Part shown: piece by piece, positions 1-9,139 of the stretch
Layout of the letters: every line of letters begins with the position of its first letter
Numbering within the stretch: the first letter of the stretch is position 1
Assembly (NCBI RefSeq): GCF_900696085.1
Contig: NZ_CAADFC020000004.1
Span: 1,371,501-1,435,500 of the forward strand
Direction: 5' to 3'
From: Bradyrhizobium ivorense
GTDB taxonomy: Bacteria; Pseudomonadota; Alphaproteobacteria; Rhizobiales; Xanthobacteraceae
DNA: 64,000 nt
Program-made: the position numbers and the translations under genes
Notes under the pieces: model-generated
The model's input: the letters and a program-made list of their open reading frames with translations, nothing else
What the model was told of the DNA's origin: nothing
Database searches by the model: none

Positions 1-429
1 CTTCAGCGGCGCGGTGTCGTAATAGCTCAGCGACGACGAGCTGCCGGGCGGCCAGAACGGCGCCGGCGGAATGCGCGGCGTGAAGAAGCCGGGCACGCCG
101 AAGGTCGCGATCAGGGCCGCGCTGGTCTCGTTGAACAGCGAGCGGGCGCGCTCCCCCTTCGCAATCGGATTCCACGACACCGGGGAGGACACCATCTCCC
201 AAAATTCCTTGAGCCGCGGCACCCGGTTGGCCGGCTCGTTGCCGGCGATGATCGCGGCATTGATGGCGCCGATCGAGATGCCGGCGATCCATTCCGGCTC
301 GAAGCCGGCGTGACAGAGCGCCTGGAAGGCGCCGGCCTGGTAGGAGCCGAGCGCGCCGCCGCCCTGCAGAACGAGCACGCGATGCGCTTGCGCGGGCGCC
401 GTGTCCGGCGCGGAATCCGAGGTATTCAT
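1..429 (-). CDS. Patatin-like phospholipase, 3' part missing
   Basis: The visible 143 codons are the N-terminal part of a patatin-family serine lipid acyl hydrolase; the gene runs off the left edge. The oxyanion-hole motif GGGALG lies near residues 23-28, and the nucleophile elbow G-I-S-I-G is at residues 50-54 with Ser52. The catalytic Asp of the Ser-Asp dyad would lie beyond the window. Patatin proteins hydrolyse ester bonds of membrane lipids, but the substrate cannot be read from sequence. The start is the ATG at 429, which leaves a short polar N-terminus before the beta strand that leads into GGGALG. Family call is firm; physiological role is unknown. Confidence 0.9.
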   Translation of the reverse strand, partial: MNTSDSAPDTAPAQAHRVLVLQGGGALGSYQAGAFQALCHAGFEPEWIAGISIGAINAAIIAGNEPANRVPRLKEFWEMVSSPVSWNPIAKGERARSLFNETSAALIATFGVPGFFTPRIPPAPFWPPGSSSSLSYYDTAPLK

Positions 430-580
430 TGGAAACCGTTCGGTCAGGAAAACACGTTGCGGCGCAGCGTGGCGGCTGTCGGGCGCGGCGTCAATCTGCG
501 AGATGAGCTCCTATTGAGCGTGATCGTTTCTGAAACCGCATCACACTCTTCCGGATCCGCTCACGCCGAATTTATCGAAA

Positions 581-1078
581 TCAGGTTGCCGCCAAAATGA
601 GCGTCCAAAACACCTTGTACTTGGTGTTGGGAGCATAGACCGCCGCGATGCCCATTTTTGTGACACCGCTCTTCAGCATATTGGCCTTGTGCGGCGGTGA
701 ATCGCGCCAGCCGGAAAACGCTTCCGCCAGCGTGTGATAGCCGGCCGAGATGTTCTCGACCGCCACCGTTGCCGGATAGCCGCCGGCCTGCAGCCGCTTG
801 CCGAGCGGGGCCTTGACGTCGTGGTCCATCTTGTTGCGGGCGGCCATCGCCTGCGACTGCTGCTCGGCGAGCCTGACCAGGTCGGGGTCGACCACGATGG
901 TCCCCAGCCCGTTGTTCTGACGGTATTGGGAGAACAGGATCGCCGCGGCCTGGTTGTCCAGCACCGCGCCGGGCTGTGCCATGTTGAGATACATGGCCGG
1001 TTCTTCCGGGATCTTGGTGTCCGCGGCGCAGCCGGCAAGCACCAGTAGCCCGAACAGGGCGACCATCGTCCGTTTCAC
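581..1078 (-). CDS. CAP/SCP-domain lipoprotein
   Basis: A 165-aa secreted protein of the CAP superfamily (SCP/PR-1-like, COG2340). A short hydrophobic signal ends in the lipobox L-A-G-C with Cys17 when the GTG at 1078 is used as start; an internal ATG at 1066 would also keep the lipobox. The rest shows typical bacterial CAP features: the N-L-A-like helix with many Gln/Ala, an H-D pair (MDHDV), the A-V-E-N-I-S-A-G-Y segment and the later W-x-x-S-P-x-H-K motif. The protein is probably anchored to a membrane on the periplasmic side. Function of bacterial CAP proteins is mostly unknown. The gene stands alone. Confidence 0.85.
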   Translation of the reverse strand: MKRTMVALFGLLVLAGCAADTKIPEEPAMYLNMAQPGAVLDNQAAAILFSQYRQNNGLGTIVVDPDLVRLAEQQSQAMAARNKMDHDVKAPLGKRLQAGGYPATVAVENISAGYHTLAEAFSGWRDSPPHKANMLKSGVTKMGIAAVYAPNTKYKVFWTLILAAT

Positions 1079-1211
1079 GTCTGAAAACCCCCACAAGTTG
1101 GCCGGCCGTTGTTGCATACCAACCGTGGCTGAATGGTGAACGGCGGCTAACTTTTGGCGGTCAAAAGCCGTCATTCGGAGGCCTACCGGCATTCGGGGGC
1201 TACCGGCCTTT

Positions 1212-1347
1212 GCTTCCCCCTTCCCCCTGAAAGGGGGAAGGTCGGGATGGGGGTCCGGCCCCAAGCGACGGTGTCCGCGGAGAGAGCGGATCCCCACCCG
1301 CTTTGCTCTTCCGAGCAAAGCGACCTCCCCTTTTCAAGGGGAGGTTT
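1212..1347. repeat. Intergenic repeat, left copy flanking the SnoaL gene
   Basis: About 135 bp with two nested hairpins: a CTTCCCCCTTTC-type arm at the left and a complementary CCTCCCCTTTTCAAGGGGAGG hairpin at the right. A near-identical copy in the same orientation is at 1977-2107, on the other side of the SnoaL-like gene. Fills most of the 366-bp gap after the CAP lipoprotein. Confidence 0.85.
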
Positions 1348-1444
1348 CGGCCCGGATCGAGCCGCGCGCTCTACCAGGCCATCCCGTTGACACCGTTGTG
1401 CGTTTCTGGCTCCGTCGGTCCGCACTGCCGTCGGGTTGGGGAAG

Positions 1445-1918
1445 ATGATGAGCCAGGAAGCCGCCCTGCCGATCGCCGACCCGGCGACGACACAATCGAT
1501 CTTCGATTGGCTCGAACGGTTTTCCGCCTGCGTCAGGGCGGTGGATTATGCGGCCGCCCGCCCGTTCTGGCACTCCGACATCATCTCCTTCGGCACCTAT
1601 CAGGAGCTGATCCGCGGCCGCGCGCGCTGGGTCGAGATGCAATGGGACAATGTCTGGCCGCGCACGGCGGATTTCGCCTTCGATCTCGCCAACACGGTGG
1701 TGCTGGCCAGCGCCGACGGCAACATGGCTACAGTGATCACGCCCTGGACCAGTACCGGCTTCCAGGCCGATGGCAGCCGCTTCGATCGGCCAGGGCGTGC
1801 GACCATCATTCTCGCGCGTCAGGCCGACGGGCGCTGGCTCGGCATTCACTCCCACATGTCGCTGCAGCGCGGGGTGCCTCAGGACAGCCACGGCAACCGG
1901 CCGGTCAAGGCGCGCTAG
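1445..1918 (+). CDS. SnoaL-like (NTF2-fold) protein
   Basis: A 157-aa soluble protein with the cone-shaped NTF2/SnoaL-like fold signature: an N-terminal helix with FDWLERFSACVRAVDYAAA, the F-W-H-S-D segment, an R-W-x-x-M-Q-W-D-N-V-W stretch, and a C-terminal strand G-R-W-L-G-I-H-S-H-M-S. Members include small isomerases and hydrolases and many proteins of unknown use; catalytic residues are not clear here. Two consecutive ATG codons (1445, 1448) follow GGGGAAG; the second has the better ribosome-binding spacing. The gene lies between two direct copies of an intergenic repeat. Confidence 0.7.
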   Translation: MMSQEAALPIADPATTQSIFDWLERFSACVRAVDYAAARPFWHSDIISFGTYQELIRGRARWVEMQWDNVWPRTADFAFDLANTVVLASADGNMATVITPWTSTGFQADGSRFDRPGRATIILARQADGRWLGIHSHMSLQRGVPQDSHGNRPVKAR

Positions 1919-1976
1919 TCGGGGAGCCCGGATAGGAACGCATAGCCCGGATGGCGCGCAGCGCAATCCGGGGTGG

Positions 1977-2107
1977 CTTCCCCTTCCCCCTGAAAGCGGG
2001 AAGGTCGGGATGGGGGCGGCCCCAAGCGACGGTGTCCGCGGAGAGAGCAGATCCCCACCCGCTTTGCTCTTGGCGAGCAAAGCGACCTCCCCTTTTCAAG
2101 GGGAGGT
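1977..2107. repeat. Intergenic repeat, right copy flanking the SnoaL gene
   Basis: Second copy of the element at 1212-1347, same orientation, differing at a few positions. It separates the SnoaL gene from the end of the convergent cysA gene. Confidence 0.85.
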
Positions 2108-2127
2108 GAAGACCCAGTAGCGGGCCC

Positions 2128-3177
2128 CTAATCCTGCGCGGCAAAGATCCGGTAGCGGCGGGGCTGCAGGGAGACGATTTCGCCGGCTTGCAGCTCGCGG
2201 TCGCGGGGGGCATCGATCTCGATCACGGTCTTGCCTGCGTCGCCGGCCAGCGCCACTTCCGCGCGCTGGATCGGGCCGAACGAGCGGACGTGGCGGATCG
2301 CGCCGTCCAACGCGCCTGAGCCCGCCGGGCCGATCGCCATGTCGTGGCGGCGGACGAACAGTTTTGCCGCGCCGGATGCCGCACCCAGCGCCGGGATGTT
2401 GAGCGGACGGCCGTCGAGCCGCACCGCGTCGCCGGCAACGTCGACCGGCAGCACGATGGATTCGCCGATGAAGCCGTGCACGAAGGCGGTGGCCGGATTG
2501 TCGTAGACCTCGCCGGGCGAGCCGATCTGCTCGATCTTGCCCTTGTCCATCACCACGACGCGGTTGGCGACCTCAAGCGCCTCCTCCTGGTCGTGGGTAA
2601 CGAAGATCGAGGTGACGTGGATCTCATTGTGCAGCGAGCGCAGCCATTGCCGCAGCTCCTTGCGCACCTTGGCGTCGAGCGCGCCAAAGGGTTCGTCGAG
2701 CAAGAGGATGCGCGGCTCGATTGCGAGCGCGCGCGCCAGCGCGATGCGCTGACGCTGGCCGCCGGACAGCTGGCTCGGATAGCGATTGGCGAGCCAGTCG
2801 AGCTGTACCAGATCGAGCAGCTCCTTGACGCGGGCGCGGATCGTCGCCTCGTCCTTGCGGACCGCGCGCGGCTGCACGCGCAGCCCGAAGGCGACGTTCT
2901 CGAACACCGTCATGTGGCGGAACAGCGCGTAGTGCTGAAACACGAAGCCGACCTGGCGCTCGCTGGCGCCGCGGGTCAGTGCGTTCTCGCCGTCGATCGC
3001 GACTTCGCCGGAATCCGGCCAGTCGAGGCCGGCGATGATCCGCAGCAGCGTGGTCTTGCCGGAGCCGGACGGGCCGAGCAGCGCCAACAGCTCGCCGTCG
3101 GCGACCTTGAGATCGACGTCGTCGAGCGCGGCAAAGCTGCCGAACGTCTTCACGATGTTCTTGACTTCAATCGCCAT
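2128..3177 (-). CDS. cysA: Sulfate/thiosulfate ABC transporter ATPase
   Basis: The 349-aa nucleotide-binding subunit of the sulfate/thiosulfate importer, working in the cytoplasm with CysT and CysW. The Walker A motif GPSGSGKTT is near residues 35-43, followed by the Q-loop, the ABC signature LSGGQRQR, Walker B ILLLDEP and the switch His in VTHDQ. The C-terminal third is a TOBE-type regulatory domain. Its ATG overlaps the last 11 bases of cysW, so it is the final gene of sbp-cysT-cysW-cysA. Clustering with the cys reduction genes fixes sulfate as the substrate rather than another CUT-family anion. Confidence 0.95.
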   Translation of the reverse strand: MAIEVKNIVKTFGSFAALDDVDLKVADGELLALLGPSGSGKTTLLRIIAGLDWPDSGEVAIDGENALTRGASERQVGFVFQHYALFRHMTVFENVAFGLRVQPRAVRKDEATIRARVKELLDLVQLDWLANRYPSQLSGGQRQRIALARALAIEPRILLLDEPFGALDAKVRKELRQWLRSLHNEIHVTSIFVTHDQEEALEVANRVVVMDKGKIEQIGSPGEVYDNPATAFVHGFIGESIVLPVDVAGDAVRLDGRPLNIPALGAASGAAKLFVRRHDMAIGPAGSGALDGAIRHVRSFGPIQRAEVALAGDAGKTVIEIDAPRDRELQAGEIVSLQPRRYRIFAAQD

Positions 3178-4129
3178 CGGCCACCTCTGTCTCGCCCAGC
3201 CGCCGCTCCAGAATGGTTTTCATGACCAGCGTGATCAGCGCCAGCATCGCCAGCAGCGATGCGATCGCGAACGACGCGACGAACTGGTATTCGTTGTAGA
3301 GAATCTCGACCAGCAGCGGCATCGTGTTGGTCTCGCCGCGGATGTGGCCGGAGACAACAGACACCGCGCCGAACTCGCCCATCGCGCGCGCGTTGCACAG
3401 CAGCACGCCGTAGAGCAGGCCCCATTTGATGTTCGGCAGCGTGACGCGGAAGAAGGTCTGCAGGCCGGAGGCGCCGAGCGAGATCGCGGCCTCCTCCTCC
3501 TGCGTGCCCTGCTCCTGCATCAGCGGGATCAGCGCGCGCGCCACGAAGGGGAAGGTGACGAAGATCGTCGCCAGCGCGATGCCGGGCACCGCGAACAGGA
3601 TATGGACGTTGTGCGCCTGCAGCCAGGTGCCGAAGAAACCCTGGGCGCCGAACAGCAGCACGAAGACGAGGCCGGAGATCACCGGCGAGACCGAGAACGG
3701 CAGGTCGATCAGCGTGATCAGGAAGGTCTTGCCGGTGAATTCGAATTTCGAGATCGCCCAGGCCGCGATCACCCCGAACACGAGGTTGAGCGTCACCGAG
3801 ATCGCGGCGACCACGAGCGTCAGCTTGATCGCCGCCATCGCCTCGGGCTCGGCCAGCGCCGCGAGATAGGCCATGATGCCCTTCGAGAAGGCGGATGCGA
3901 ACACCACGACCAGCGGCAGCACGACGAACACGCTGAGGAAGGTGATCGCCAGCGCGATGATGATGAAGCGGATCGGCCCCGGCTCGGTGCGCAAATTGCG
4001 CGGCGCCATGGCCGGCTGGGCGCGCACGATCTCGAGTCGCGGCGCCGGCGCCGCGACGCTGACGTCGGTCGTGGGCGCGTAGGTCCGCAACTGCCTGGTC
4101 GAAGTCACCAATCCCGTCTGCATCGACAT
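3167..4129 (-). CDS. cysW: Sulfate ABC transporter permease CysW
   Basis: A 320-aa inner-membrane permease that pairs with CysT to form the sulfate channel. After a roughly 45-residue hydrophilic N-terminal extension rich in Thr/Ala/Pro there are about six transmembrane helices. The EAA-type coupling loop lies in the segment [12 protein letters not shown], followed by F-F-R-V-T-L-P. The N-terminal extension is longer than in the E. coli protein. It sits 9 bp after cysT and overlaps cysA by 11 bp, indicating translational coupling. An internal start two codons downstream (4123) cannot be excluded. Confidence 0.95.
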   Translation of the reverse strand: MSMQTGLVTSTRQLRTYAPTTDVSVAAPAPRLEIVRAQPAMAPRNLRTEPGPIRFIIIALAITFLSVFVVLPLVVVFASAFSKGIMAYLAALAEPEAMAAIKLTLVVAAISVTLNLVFGVIAAWAISKFEFTGKTFLITLIDLPFSVSPVISGLVFVLLFGAQGFFGTWLQAHNVHILFAVPGIALATIFVTFPFVARALIPLMQEQGTQEEEAAISLGASGLQTFFRVTLPNIKWGLLYGVLLCNARAMGEFGAVSVVSGHIRGETNTMPLLVEILYNEYQFVASFAIASLLAMLALITLVMKTILERRLGETEVADGD

Positions 4130-4138
4130 CGCAAGGCC

Positions 4139-4975
4139 TCAATGCGCGGGAATGCGGGTTTGCGCCCAGCGCTGCAGGCGGTTGATCAGGAAGATGATCA
4201 GGAACGAGGCCAGCAGCATCACCACCGCGATCGCGGTGGCGTCGGCGTAACGGAATTCGGACAGCCGGATCACGATCAGCAGCGGTGCGATCTCGGAGAC
4301 GTTGGGCAGATTGCCGGCGATGAAGATCACCGAGCCGTACTCACCGATGGCGCGGGCGAAGGCCAGCGCAAAGCCGGTGAGCAGCGCCGGGATCAGGCTC
4401 GGCAGGATGACGCGGAATACGGTGTGCCAGCGGTTGGCGCCCAGGCTCGCCGCCGCCTCCTCGATCTCAGGATCGAGATCGATCAGTACCGGCTGCACCG
4501 TGCGCACCACAAAGGGAATGCCGATGAAGACCATGGCGATGAAGATGCCGATCGGCGTGAACGCGACCTTGATGCCGAGCTCGGCGAGCGGCGCGCCGAG
4601 CCAGCCCTTTTGCGCGAACAGCTGCGTCAGCGCGACGCCGGCGACCGCGGTCGGCAGCGCAAAGGGAATGTCGACAATGGCGTCGAACAGCCGTCGGCCC
4701 GGAAAGCGGTAGCGCACCAGCGCCCAGACGATGATGGTGCCCATCACCAGATTGACGCAGGCCGCCGCAAACGACAGCCCGAACGAAATCTTCAGCGCAT
4801 TCAGGGTGCGGCGGCTGGTGATGATGCCCCAGAACTGGTCGAGGCTAAGCTCGAAGGTCTTGAGGAACAGGCCGGCCAGCGGAATCAGGATAATGACGGA
4901 GAGCCAAGTCAGGGTCAGTCCCATGGTGAGACCGAACCCCGGCAGGGTACTGCGCCGTGCAACCGCTGTGCTCAC
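4139..4975 (-). CDS. cysT: Sulfate ABC transporter permease CysT (CysU)
   Basis: A 278-aa permease subunit of the sulfate importer with six predicted membrane helices and the EAA loop in EEAAASLGAN-R-W. I chose the GTG at 4975, preceded by AGGGGG, because it gives the usual family length. An ATG at 5008 would extend the protein by 11 residues but starts inside a perfect inverted repeat (4994-5017) that looks like an intergenic element. It follows the sulfate-binding protein gene by about 110 bp holding that repeat and another, which may lower expression of the membrane genes relative to sbp. Confidence 0.93.
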   Translation of the reverse strand: MSTAVARRSTLPGFGLTMGLTLTWLSVIILIPLAGLFLKTFELSLDQFWGIITSRRTLNALKISFGLSFAAACVNLVMGTIIVWALVRYRFPGRRLFDAIVDIPFALPTAVAGVALTQLFAQKGWLGAPLAELGIKVAFTPIGIFIAMVFIGIPFVVRTVQPVLIDLDPEIEEAAASLGANRWHTVFRVILPSLIPALLTGFALAFARAIGEYGSVIFIAGNLPNVSEIAPLLIVIRLSEFRYADATAIAVVMLLASFLIIFLINRLQRWAQTRIPAH

Positions 4976-4993
4976 AAATCCCCCTGTTCGACC

Positions 4994-5017
4994 TAAAGCG
5001 CGATCCATCGCGCTTTA
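4994..5017. repeat. Perfect inverted repeat TAAAGCGCGAT/ATCGCGCTTTA
   Basis: Two 11-bp arms around CC form a stable hairpin between sbp and cysT. The same arms occur with a larger loop at 37472-37512, so this is a dispersed element rather than a gene-specific operator. It could attenuate transcription inside the operon. Confidence 0.75.
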
Positions 5018-5030
5018 GTCTGTTGGCTAC

Positions 5031-5076
5031 GCATGATCTTATCGGAAAACCGCGTCACACTTTTCCGGATCATGCG
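5031..5076. repeat. Dispersed palindrome, GCATGATC...GGATCATGC type
   Basis: An imperfect palindrome with ends GCATGATC and GGATCATGC and internal arms around TCGGAAAACCG / CACTTTTCCGG. Close copies are at 31961-32009 and 37524-37572, with partial copies near 515-563 and 36300-36322. It lies in the sbp-cysT gap. Confidence 0.8.
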
Positions 5077-5088
5077 CCGATATTTCGA

Positions 5089-6078
5089 TCAGTTCTTGTA
5101 GATCTGATCGAAGATGCCGCCCTCGGCGAAGTGCTCCTTCTGCGCCTTGGTCCAACCACCAAAAACGTCGTCGATGGTGAAAAGTTCAACCTTGGCGAAG
5201 GATTTTTCGTACTCCCTGGCGATCTCGGGGTCGCGCGGCCGGTAGGAGTTGCGCGCGGCGATCTCCTGGCCTTCCCTGGTGTACCAGTATTTCAAAAACG
5301 CCTCGGCGACCGCGCGGGTGCCCTTTTTATCGGCAACGGTGTCGACGATGGCGACCGGCGGCTCGGCCAGGATCGACTGCGGCGGCGCCACGATCTCGAA
5401 CTTGTCCTTGCCGAATTCGCGTTGCGCCAGAAAGGCTTCGTTCTCCCACGCGAGCAGCACGTCGCCGACGCCGCGCTCGACGAAGGTGACGGTCGAGCCG
5501 CGCGCCCCGGTGTCGAGCACCGGCACGTTCTGGTAAAGATCGGCGACGAACTTCTTGGCCTTGTCGGCAGAACCATACTTCTTCTGCGCATAGCCCCAGG
5601 CGGCAAGATAATTCCAGCGCGCGCCGCCCGAGGTCTTCGGGTTCGGCGTGATCACGGCGACGCCCGGTTTAATCAAATCGTCCCAGTCCTTGATGCCCTT
5701 GGGGTTGCCCTTGCGCACCAGGAACACGATGGTCGAGGTGTAGGGCGAGGCGTTGAGCGGCAGCCGCTTCTGCCAGTCGGCCGCGACCAGGCCCTTACCG
5801 GCGATCGCATCGATGTCGTAGGCCAGCGCCAGCGTGACGATGTCGGCCTGCAGCCCGTCGATCACCGCGCGCGCCTGCGAGCCGGAGCCGCCATGCGACT
5901 GCTTGATCTCGACGCTCTTGCCGGTCTCCTTCTGATAGGCCGCGGCGAACGCCTTGTTGAAGTCGACATAGAGCTCGCGCGTCGGATCGTAGGACACGTT
6001 GAGCAGCGACACGTCGGCGGCGAACGCCGAGCTTGCCCACAACAGCCCCGCGATCAGCGGCAGGATACGACGGACCAT
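5089..6078 (-). CDS. Periplasmic sulfate-binding protein
   Basis: A 329-aa solute-binding protein of the Sbp/CysP type that captures sulfate in the periplasm and delivers it to CysTWA. A Sec signal peptide ends at S-S-A-F-A-A-D. The sulfate-binding family signatures [10 protein letters not shown], the [10 protein letters not shown] segment and [11 protein letters not shown] are all present. The ATG at 6078 has GGAGAG at good spacing; one four codons earlier (6090) is possible. Sbp (sulfate) and CysP (thiosulfate) paralogues cannot be told apart here. First gene of the transport operon, downstream of cysH on the same strand. Confidence 0.95.
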   Translation of the reverse strand: MVRRILPLIAGLLWASSAFAADVSLLNVSYDPTRELYVDFNKAFAAAYQKETGKSVEIKQSHGGSGSQARAVIDGLQADIVTLALAYDIDAIAGKGLVAADWQKRLPLNASPYTSTIVFLVRKGNPKGIKDWDDLIKPGVAVITPNPKTSGGARWNYLAAWGYAQKKYGSADKAKKFVADLYQNVPVLDTGARGSTVTFVERGVGDVLLAWENEAFLAQREFGKDKFEIVAPPQSILAEPPVAIVDTVADKKGTRAVAEAFLKYWYTREGQEIAARNSYRPRDPEIAREYEKSFAKVELFTIDDVFGGWTKAQKEHFAEGGIFDQIYKN

Positions 6079-6228
6079 CTTGCTCTCCATTCAACCCCGG
6101 GAATGTCAGGGGAACACACCCTGACATAACTCGCGGTGAAGCGGGTGTAAGTCAACGAAACCGGTTTTCTTTGTTTTCTGTCGTGCAGCGCGCTTGTGCT
6201 ACGAAGTCACCGCACTGCAAACGCTTTG

Positions 6229-6960
6229 TTACGACATCTTCATCGTATGGATGCCGCATTCGGTCTTCGCCCGGCCACGCCAGCGGCCAGCGCGTGCATC
6301 CTCGCCGGCTGCGGACCGGCTCGAGCAAGGCATACACCCGACCGACTGATATCCCGATGCGACAAGTGGATGCGGCGGGAGTTTTGCAAGGGCGTAGATC
6401 GCCTCGATCTCCTCGCGGGAGACGTTGGCGAATGGATTGAATTTCAATCTGACGCCGTCATCCTCGACCACGGGAATGTCGGCGCGCGTACCGCCCTGGA
6501 ACCGCTTGCGGCCATTGATCCAGCCGGCGAACGGCTTTAGCGCGCGCGCCAGCGGCTCGACCTTGCGGATGCGGCAGCAGGCATCGGGATCGTTGAACCA
6601 CAGCTCGCGATCCGGATCCTGTTGCGCCAGCGCCTGTTCGTCGGGCTTGATCGAACGCACATCGGTGAGGCCGAGCGCCTCGATCAGCGTATCGCGATAA
6701 GCCAGCGTCTCCTCGAACAGCCAGCCGGTGTCGAGGAAGACGACGGGAATCGACGGATCGACATCCGCCATCACCTTGAGCAGCGCGGCGGACTCGGTGC
6801 CGAACGACGACACCAGCGCCAGCTTCTCGCGGCCGACCGTCTCCAGCGCAGCGGCGATCACCTCGGCGGGCGAGGCCGTGCGCAGCGCACGGTCGAGCGC
6901 ATCGGCGGACGGCAATGCGCCCGCCTGCGGCTGCGCGAGCTCTGGTGCAAGCGTGCTCAC
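6229..6960 (-). CDS. cysH: Adenylyl-sulfate (APS) reductase
   Basis: A 243-aa thioredoxin-dependent reductase that turns adenylyl sulfate into sulfite. The PP-loop region SSFGTESAALLK is near residues 51-62. The two Cys pairs expected of the 4Fe-4S, APS-type enzyme are present: the CC in DACCRIRKV and CxxC in GCMPC. The catalytic ECGIH motif lies at the C-terminus. The 4Fe-4S pairs argue for APS rather than PAPS as substrate, as in other rhizobia. The start codon overlaps the stop of the upstream DUF934 gene (ATGA), so the two are translationally coupled. Confidence 0.95.
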   Translation of the reverse strand: MSTLAPELAQPQAGALPSADALDRALRTASPAEVIAAALETVGREKLALVSSFGTESAALLKVMADVDPSIPVVFLDTGWLFEETLAYRDTLIEALGLTDVRSIKPDEQALAQQDPDRELWFNDPDACCRIRKVEPLARALKPFAGWINGRKRFQGGTRADIPVVEDDGVRLKFNPFANVSREEIEAIYALAKLPPHPLVASGYQSVGCMPCSSRSAAGEDARAGRWRGRAKTECGIHTMKMS

Positions 6961-7472
6961 TGGCCGGCGCTCTCCGAATGGCGCTGCTGCATGCGGCGGT
7001 TCAGCGCGGTGACGCGGCCGTCGCCGGTCGGCTGATAGAACACCGAGTAGCGCTTCATGGTCTCGGCGAAGGCGTCGGCATCCGCATCCTTCTTGACCTC
7101 GAAGGCGTCGAAGCCGGCGCGGGTCATGAACACGAACTGGTCGCGCAGGACCTGGCCGGTGGCGCGCAGCTCGCCGTCATAGCCGTAGCGCTCGCGCAGC
7201 AGGCGCGCCTGGCTGTAGGCGCGGCCGTCGCGGAAGGTCGGAAACACCAGCGCGACCGAGGCCAGACGATCGAGATGCGGCACGAGATCGTCGAGATTGC
7301 GGTTGTTCGGCCAGACCACGCCAACCTTGCCGGGACGGCGCAGCAGCGCCTCCGGATCGGCGAGGAAGCGCTCCGCCGTCACCAGCACCGCGCCGTCGCC
7401 CGGCAGTTCGGCGCCGTCGGCGACATGGACGAACAGATCGGTCGTGATTCTTCCCTGCTTAACGAGTGGCAT
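6957..7472 (-). CDS. DUF934 protein of the sulfite-reduction operon
   Basis: A 171-aa soluble protein of the DUF934 family, found next to cysI and cysH across alphaproteobacteria but with no settled biochemical role. Visible features are an internal VVWPNNR segment, a Leu/Asp-rich helix, the conserved F-P-x-F-x-D-G-R-A-Y-S-x-A-R-L-L-R-E-R-x-G-Y-x-G-E-L-R-A-x-G motif and a Gln-rich C-terminus. It overlaps cysI by 14 bp and cysH by 4 bp, so its product is made in step with both reductases. A role in assembly of, or electron supply to, the siroheme reductase is an inference only. Confidence 0.88.
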   Translation of the reverse strand: MPLVKQGRITTDLFVHVADGAELPGDGAVLVTAERFLADPEALLRRPGKVGVVWPNNRNLDDLVPHLDRLASVALVFPTFRDGRAYSQARLLRERYGYDGELRATGQVLRDQFVFMTRAGFDAFEVKKDADADAFAETMKRYSVFYQPTGDGRVTALNRRMQQRHSESAGQ

Positions 7473-9114
7473 AGACCCGCTCCCTGAATGGCTCGACGCC
7501 CAGACGCTTCACCGTGTCGACGAACAGCTCCTCGGGACGGTCGCGCAGCGCGAGATAGGCTTCGACAATGTCTTCGATCACGTCGGCGACTTCCGCATAG
7601 GGAACGGCCGGGCCGATCAGGGTGCCCATCTGCGCGTTCTCGTCGGCGCGGCCACCGATCGTGATCTGATAAAACTCCTCGCCGTTCTTCTCGACGCCGA
7701 GAATGCCGATGTGGCCGACATGGTGATGGCCGCAGGCATTGATGCAGCCGGAGATGTTGATGTGGAGCCGGCCGATCAGGCCGGCGGTGTCGTGGTTGGC
7801 AAAGCGCCGCGTCAGCTCCTGCGCGATCGGGATCGAGCGCGCATTGGCCAGCGAGCAATAGTCCAGACCCGGGCAGGCGATGATGTCGGTGACGAGGTTG
7901 ACGTTCGGCGTCGCGAGGCCAAGGCGGTCGAGCGCCTTGAACAGGGCCGGCAGGTCGCGCTTGGCGACATGCGGCAGCGCCAGGTTCTGCTCGTGGCCGA
8001 CGCGAACCTCGCCGAACGAATATTTGTCGGCGAGATCGGCAAGCGCGTCCATCTGCTCGGCGGTGGCGTCGCCGGGCGGGCCGCCGACCGGCTTCAGCGA
8101 CAGCGTCACGATCGAATAGCCCTGCACCTTGTGCGGCGACACCGAGTTCTTGCGCCAGCGCTCGAACAGCGGGTCATGCGCGGCCTGCTTCAGCTCGTCC
8201 GGCATGTGCGGCAGCTTTTCGTAGGCCGGATAGGAGAAGCGCGAGCGGACCTCCTCGATGGCGGCGTGGTCGAGCCGCAGCTCGCTGTCGCCCATCTGCT
8301 TCCACTCTTCCTCGACTTCCTTGGCGAATTTCTCGATGCCGAGCTCGTGCACCAGGATCTTGATGCGCGCCTTGTAGATGTTGTCGCGGCGGCCGTACTG
8401 GTTGTAGACGCGCAGGATCGCCTCGATGTAGCTCAGCACGTCGCGGCCGTGCACGAACGGCTTGATGGTCTTGGCGATGAAGGGCGTGCGGCCGAGGCCG
8501 CCGCCGACCAGCACTTCGAAACCGGTCTCGCCGTCGGCATTCTTGTGCAGCCGCAGCCCGATGTCGTGGATCTTGATCGCGGCGCGGTCGTGCTCGGAGG
8601 CGGTGATCGCGATCTTGAACTTGCGCGGCAGGAACGAGAATTCCGGATGCAGCGTGGTGTGCTGACGGATCAGCTCCGACCAGATCCGCGGGTCCTCGAT
8701 CTCGCCTGGCGCGACGCCGGCCCACTGGTCCGAGGTGACGTTGCGCATGTTGTTGCCGGAGGTCTGCATCGCGTGGATGCCGACCTCGGCGAGATCGGCC
8801 AGTGCATCCGGCAGCTCGGCGAGCTTGATCCAGTTGAACTGGATGTTCTGCCGCGTGGTGAAATGGCCATAGCCGCGGTCGTAGCGGCGCGCGACATGGG
8901 CGAGCCGGCGCAGCTGCTTGGTCGACAGCGTGCCGTAGGGGATCGCGACGCGGAACATGTAGGCGTGCAGCTGCAGGTACACGCCGTTCTGCAGGCGCAG
9001 GATCTTGAATTCGTCCTCGGTGAGCTCGCCGGAGAGGCGGCGCTTCACCTGATCGCGGAATTCCGAGACACGCTCGTTGATCAGCGTGCGGTCGAGTTCG
9101 TCATATGCATACAT
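7459..9114 (-). CDS. cysI: Ferredoxin-type sulfite/nitrite reductase hemoprotein
   Basis: A 551-aa siroheme and 4Fe-4S reductase that makes the six-electron reduction of sulfite to sulfide. Two nitrite/sulfite reductase repeats are seen. The cofactor ligands C-x5-C (ACPGLDYC) and C-x3-C (SGCINAC) are in the C-terminal half, and N-terminal substrate-side motifs include YGHFTTRQNIQFNW. There is no cysJ flavoprotein gene nearby, so ferredoxin is the likely electron donor. The context with cysG and cysH supports sulfite rather than nitrite as substrate. Begins 25 bp after the DUF2849 gene in the same operon. Confidence 0.94.
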   Translation of the reverse strand: MYAYDELDRTLINERVSEFRDQVKRRLSGELTEDEFKILRLQNGVYLQLHAYMFRVAIPYGTLSTKQLRRLAHVARRYDRGYGHFTTRQNIQFNWIKLAELPDALADLAEVGIHAMQTSGNNMRNVTSDQWAGVAPGEIEDPRIWSELIRQHTTLHPEFSFLPRKFKIAITASEHDRAAIKIHDIGLRLHKNADGETGFEVLVGGGLGRTPFIAKTIKPFVHGRDVLSYIEAILRVYNQYGRRDNIYKARIKILVHELGIEKFAKEVEEEWKQMGDSELRLDHAAIEEVRSRFSYPAYEKLPHMPDELKQAAHDPLFERWRKNSVSPHKVQGYSIVTLSLKPVGGPPGDATAEQMDALADLADKYSFGEVRVGHEQNLALPHVAKRDLPALFKALDRLGLATPNVNLVTDIIACPGLDYCSLANARSIPIAQELTRRFANHDTAGLIGRLHINISGCINACGHHHVGHIGILGVEKNGEEFYQITIGGRADENAQMGTLIGPAVPYAEVADVIEDIVEAYLALRDRPEELFVDTVKRLGVEPFRERVYATR

Positions 9115-9139
9115 AATGGATGAACCTTACGCCGGCGCC

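Noticed and set aside
3035..4996. 653-codon open frame on the plus strand opposite cysW/cysT
   Set aside because: It is the mirror frame of two certain genes; long antisense frames arise from the GC-rich third codon positions. Its product is low-complexity Arg/Asp/Gln sequence with no domain.
7297..9123. 608-codon plus-strand frame opposite cysI
   Set aside because: Antisense shadow of the sulfite reductase gene, composition Arg/Ala/Asp-rich, no ribosome-binding site and no motif.
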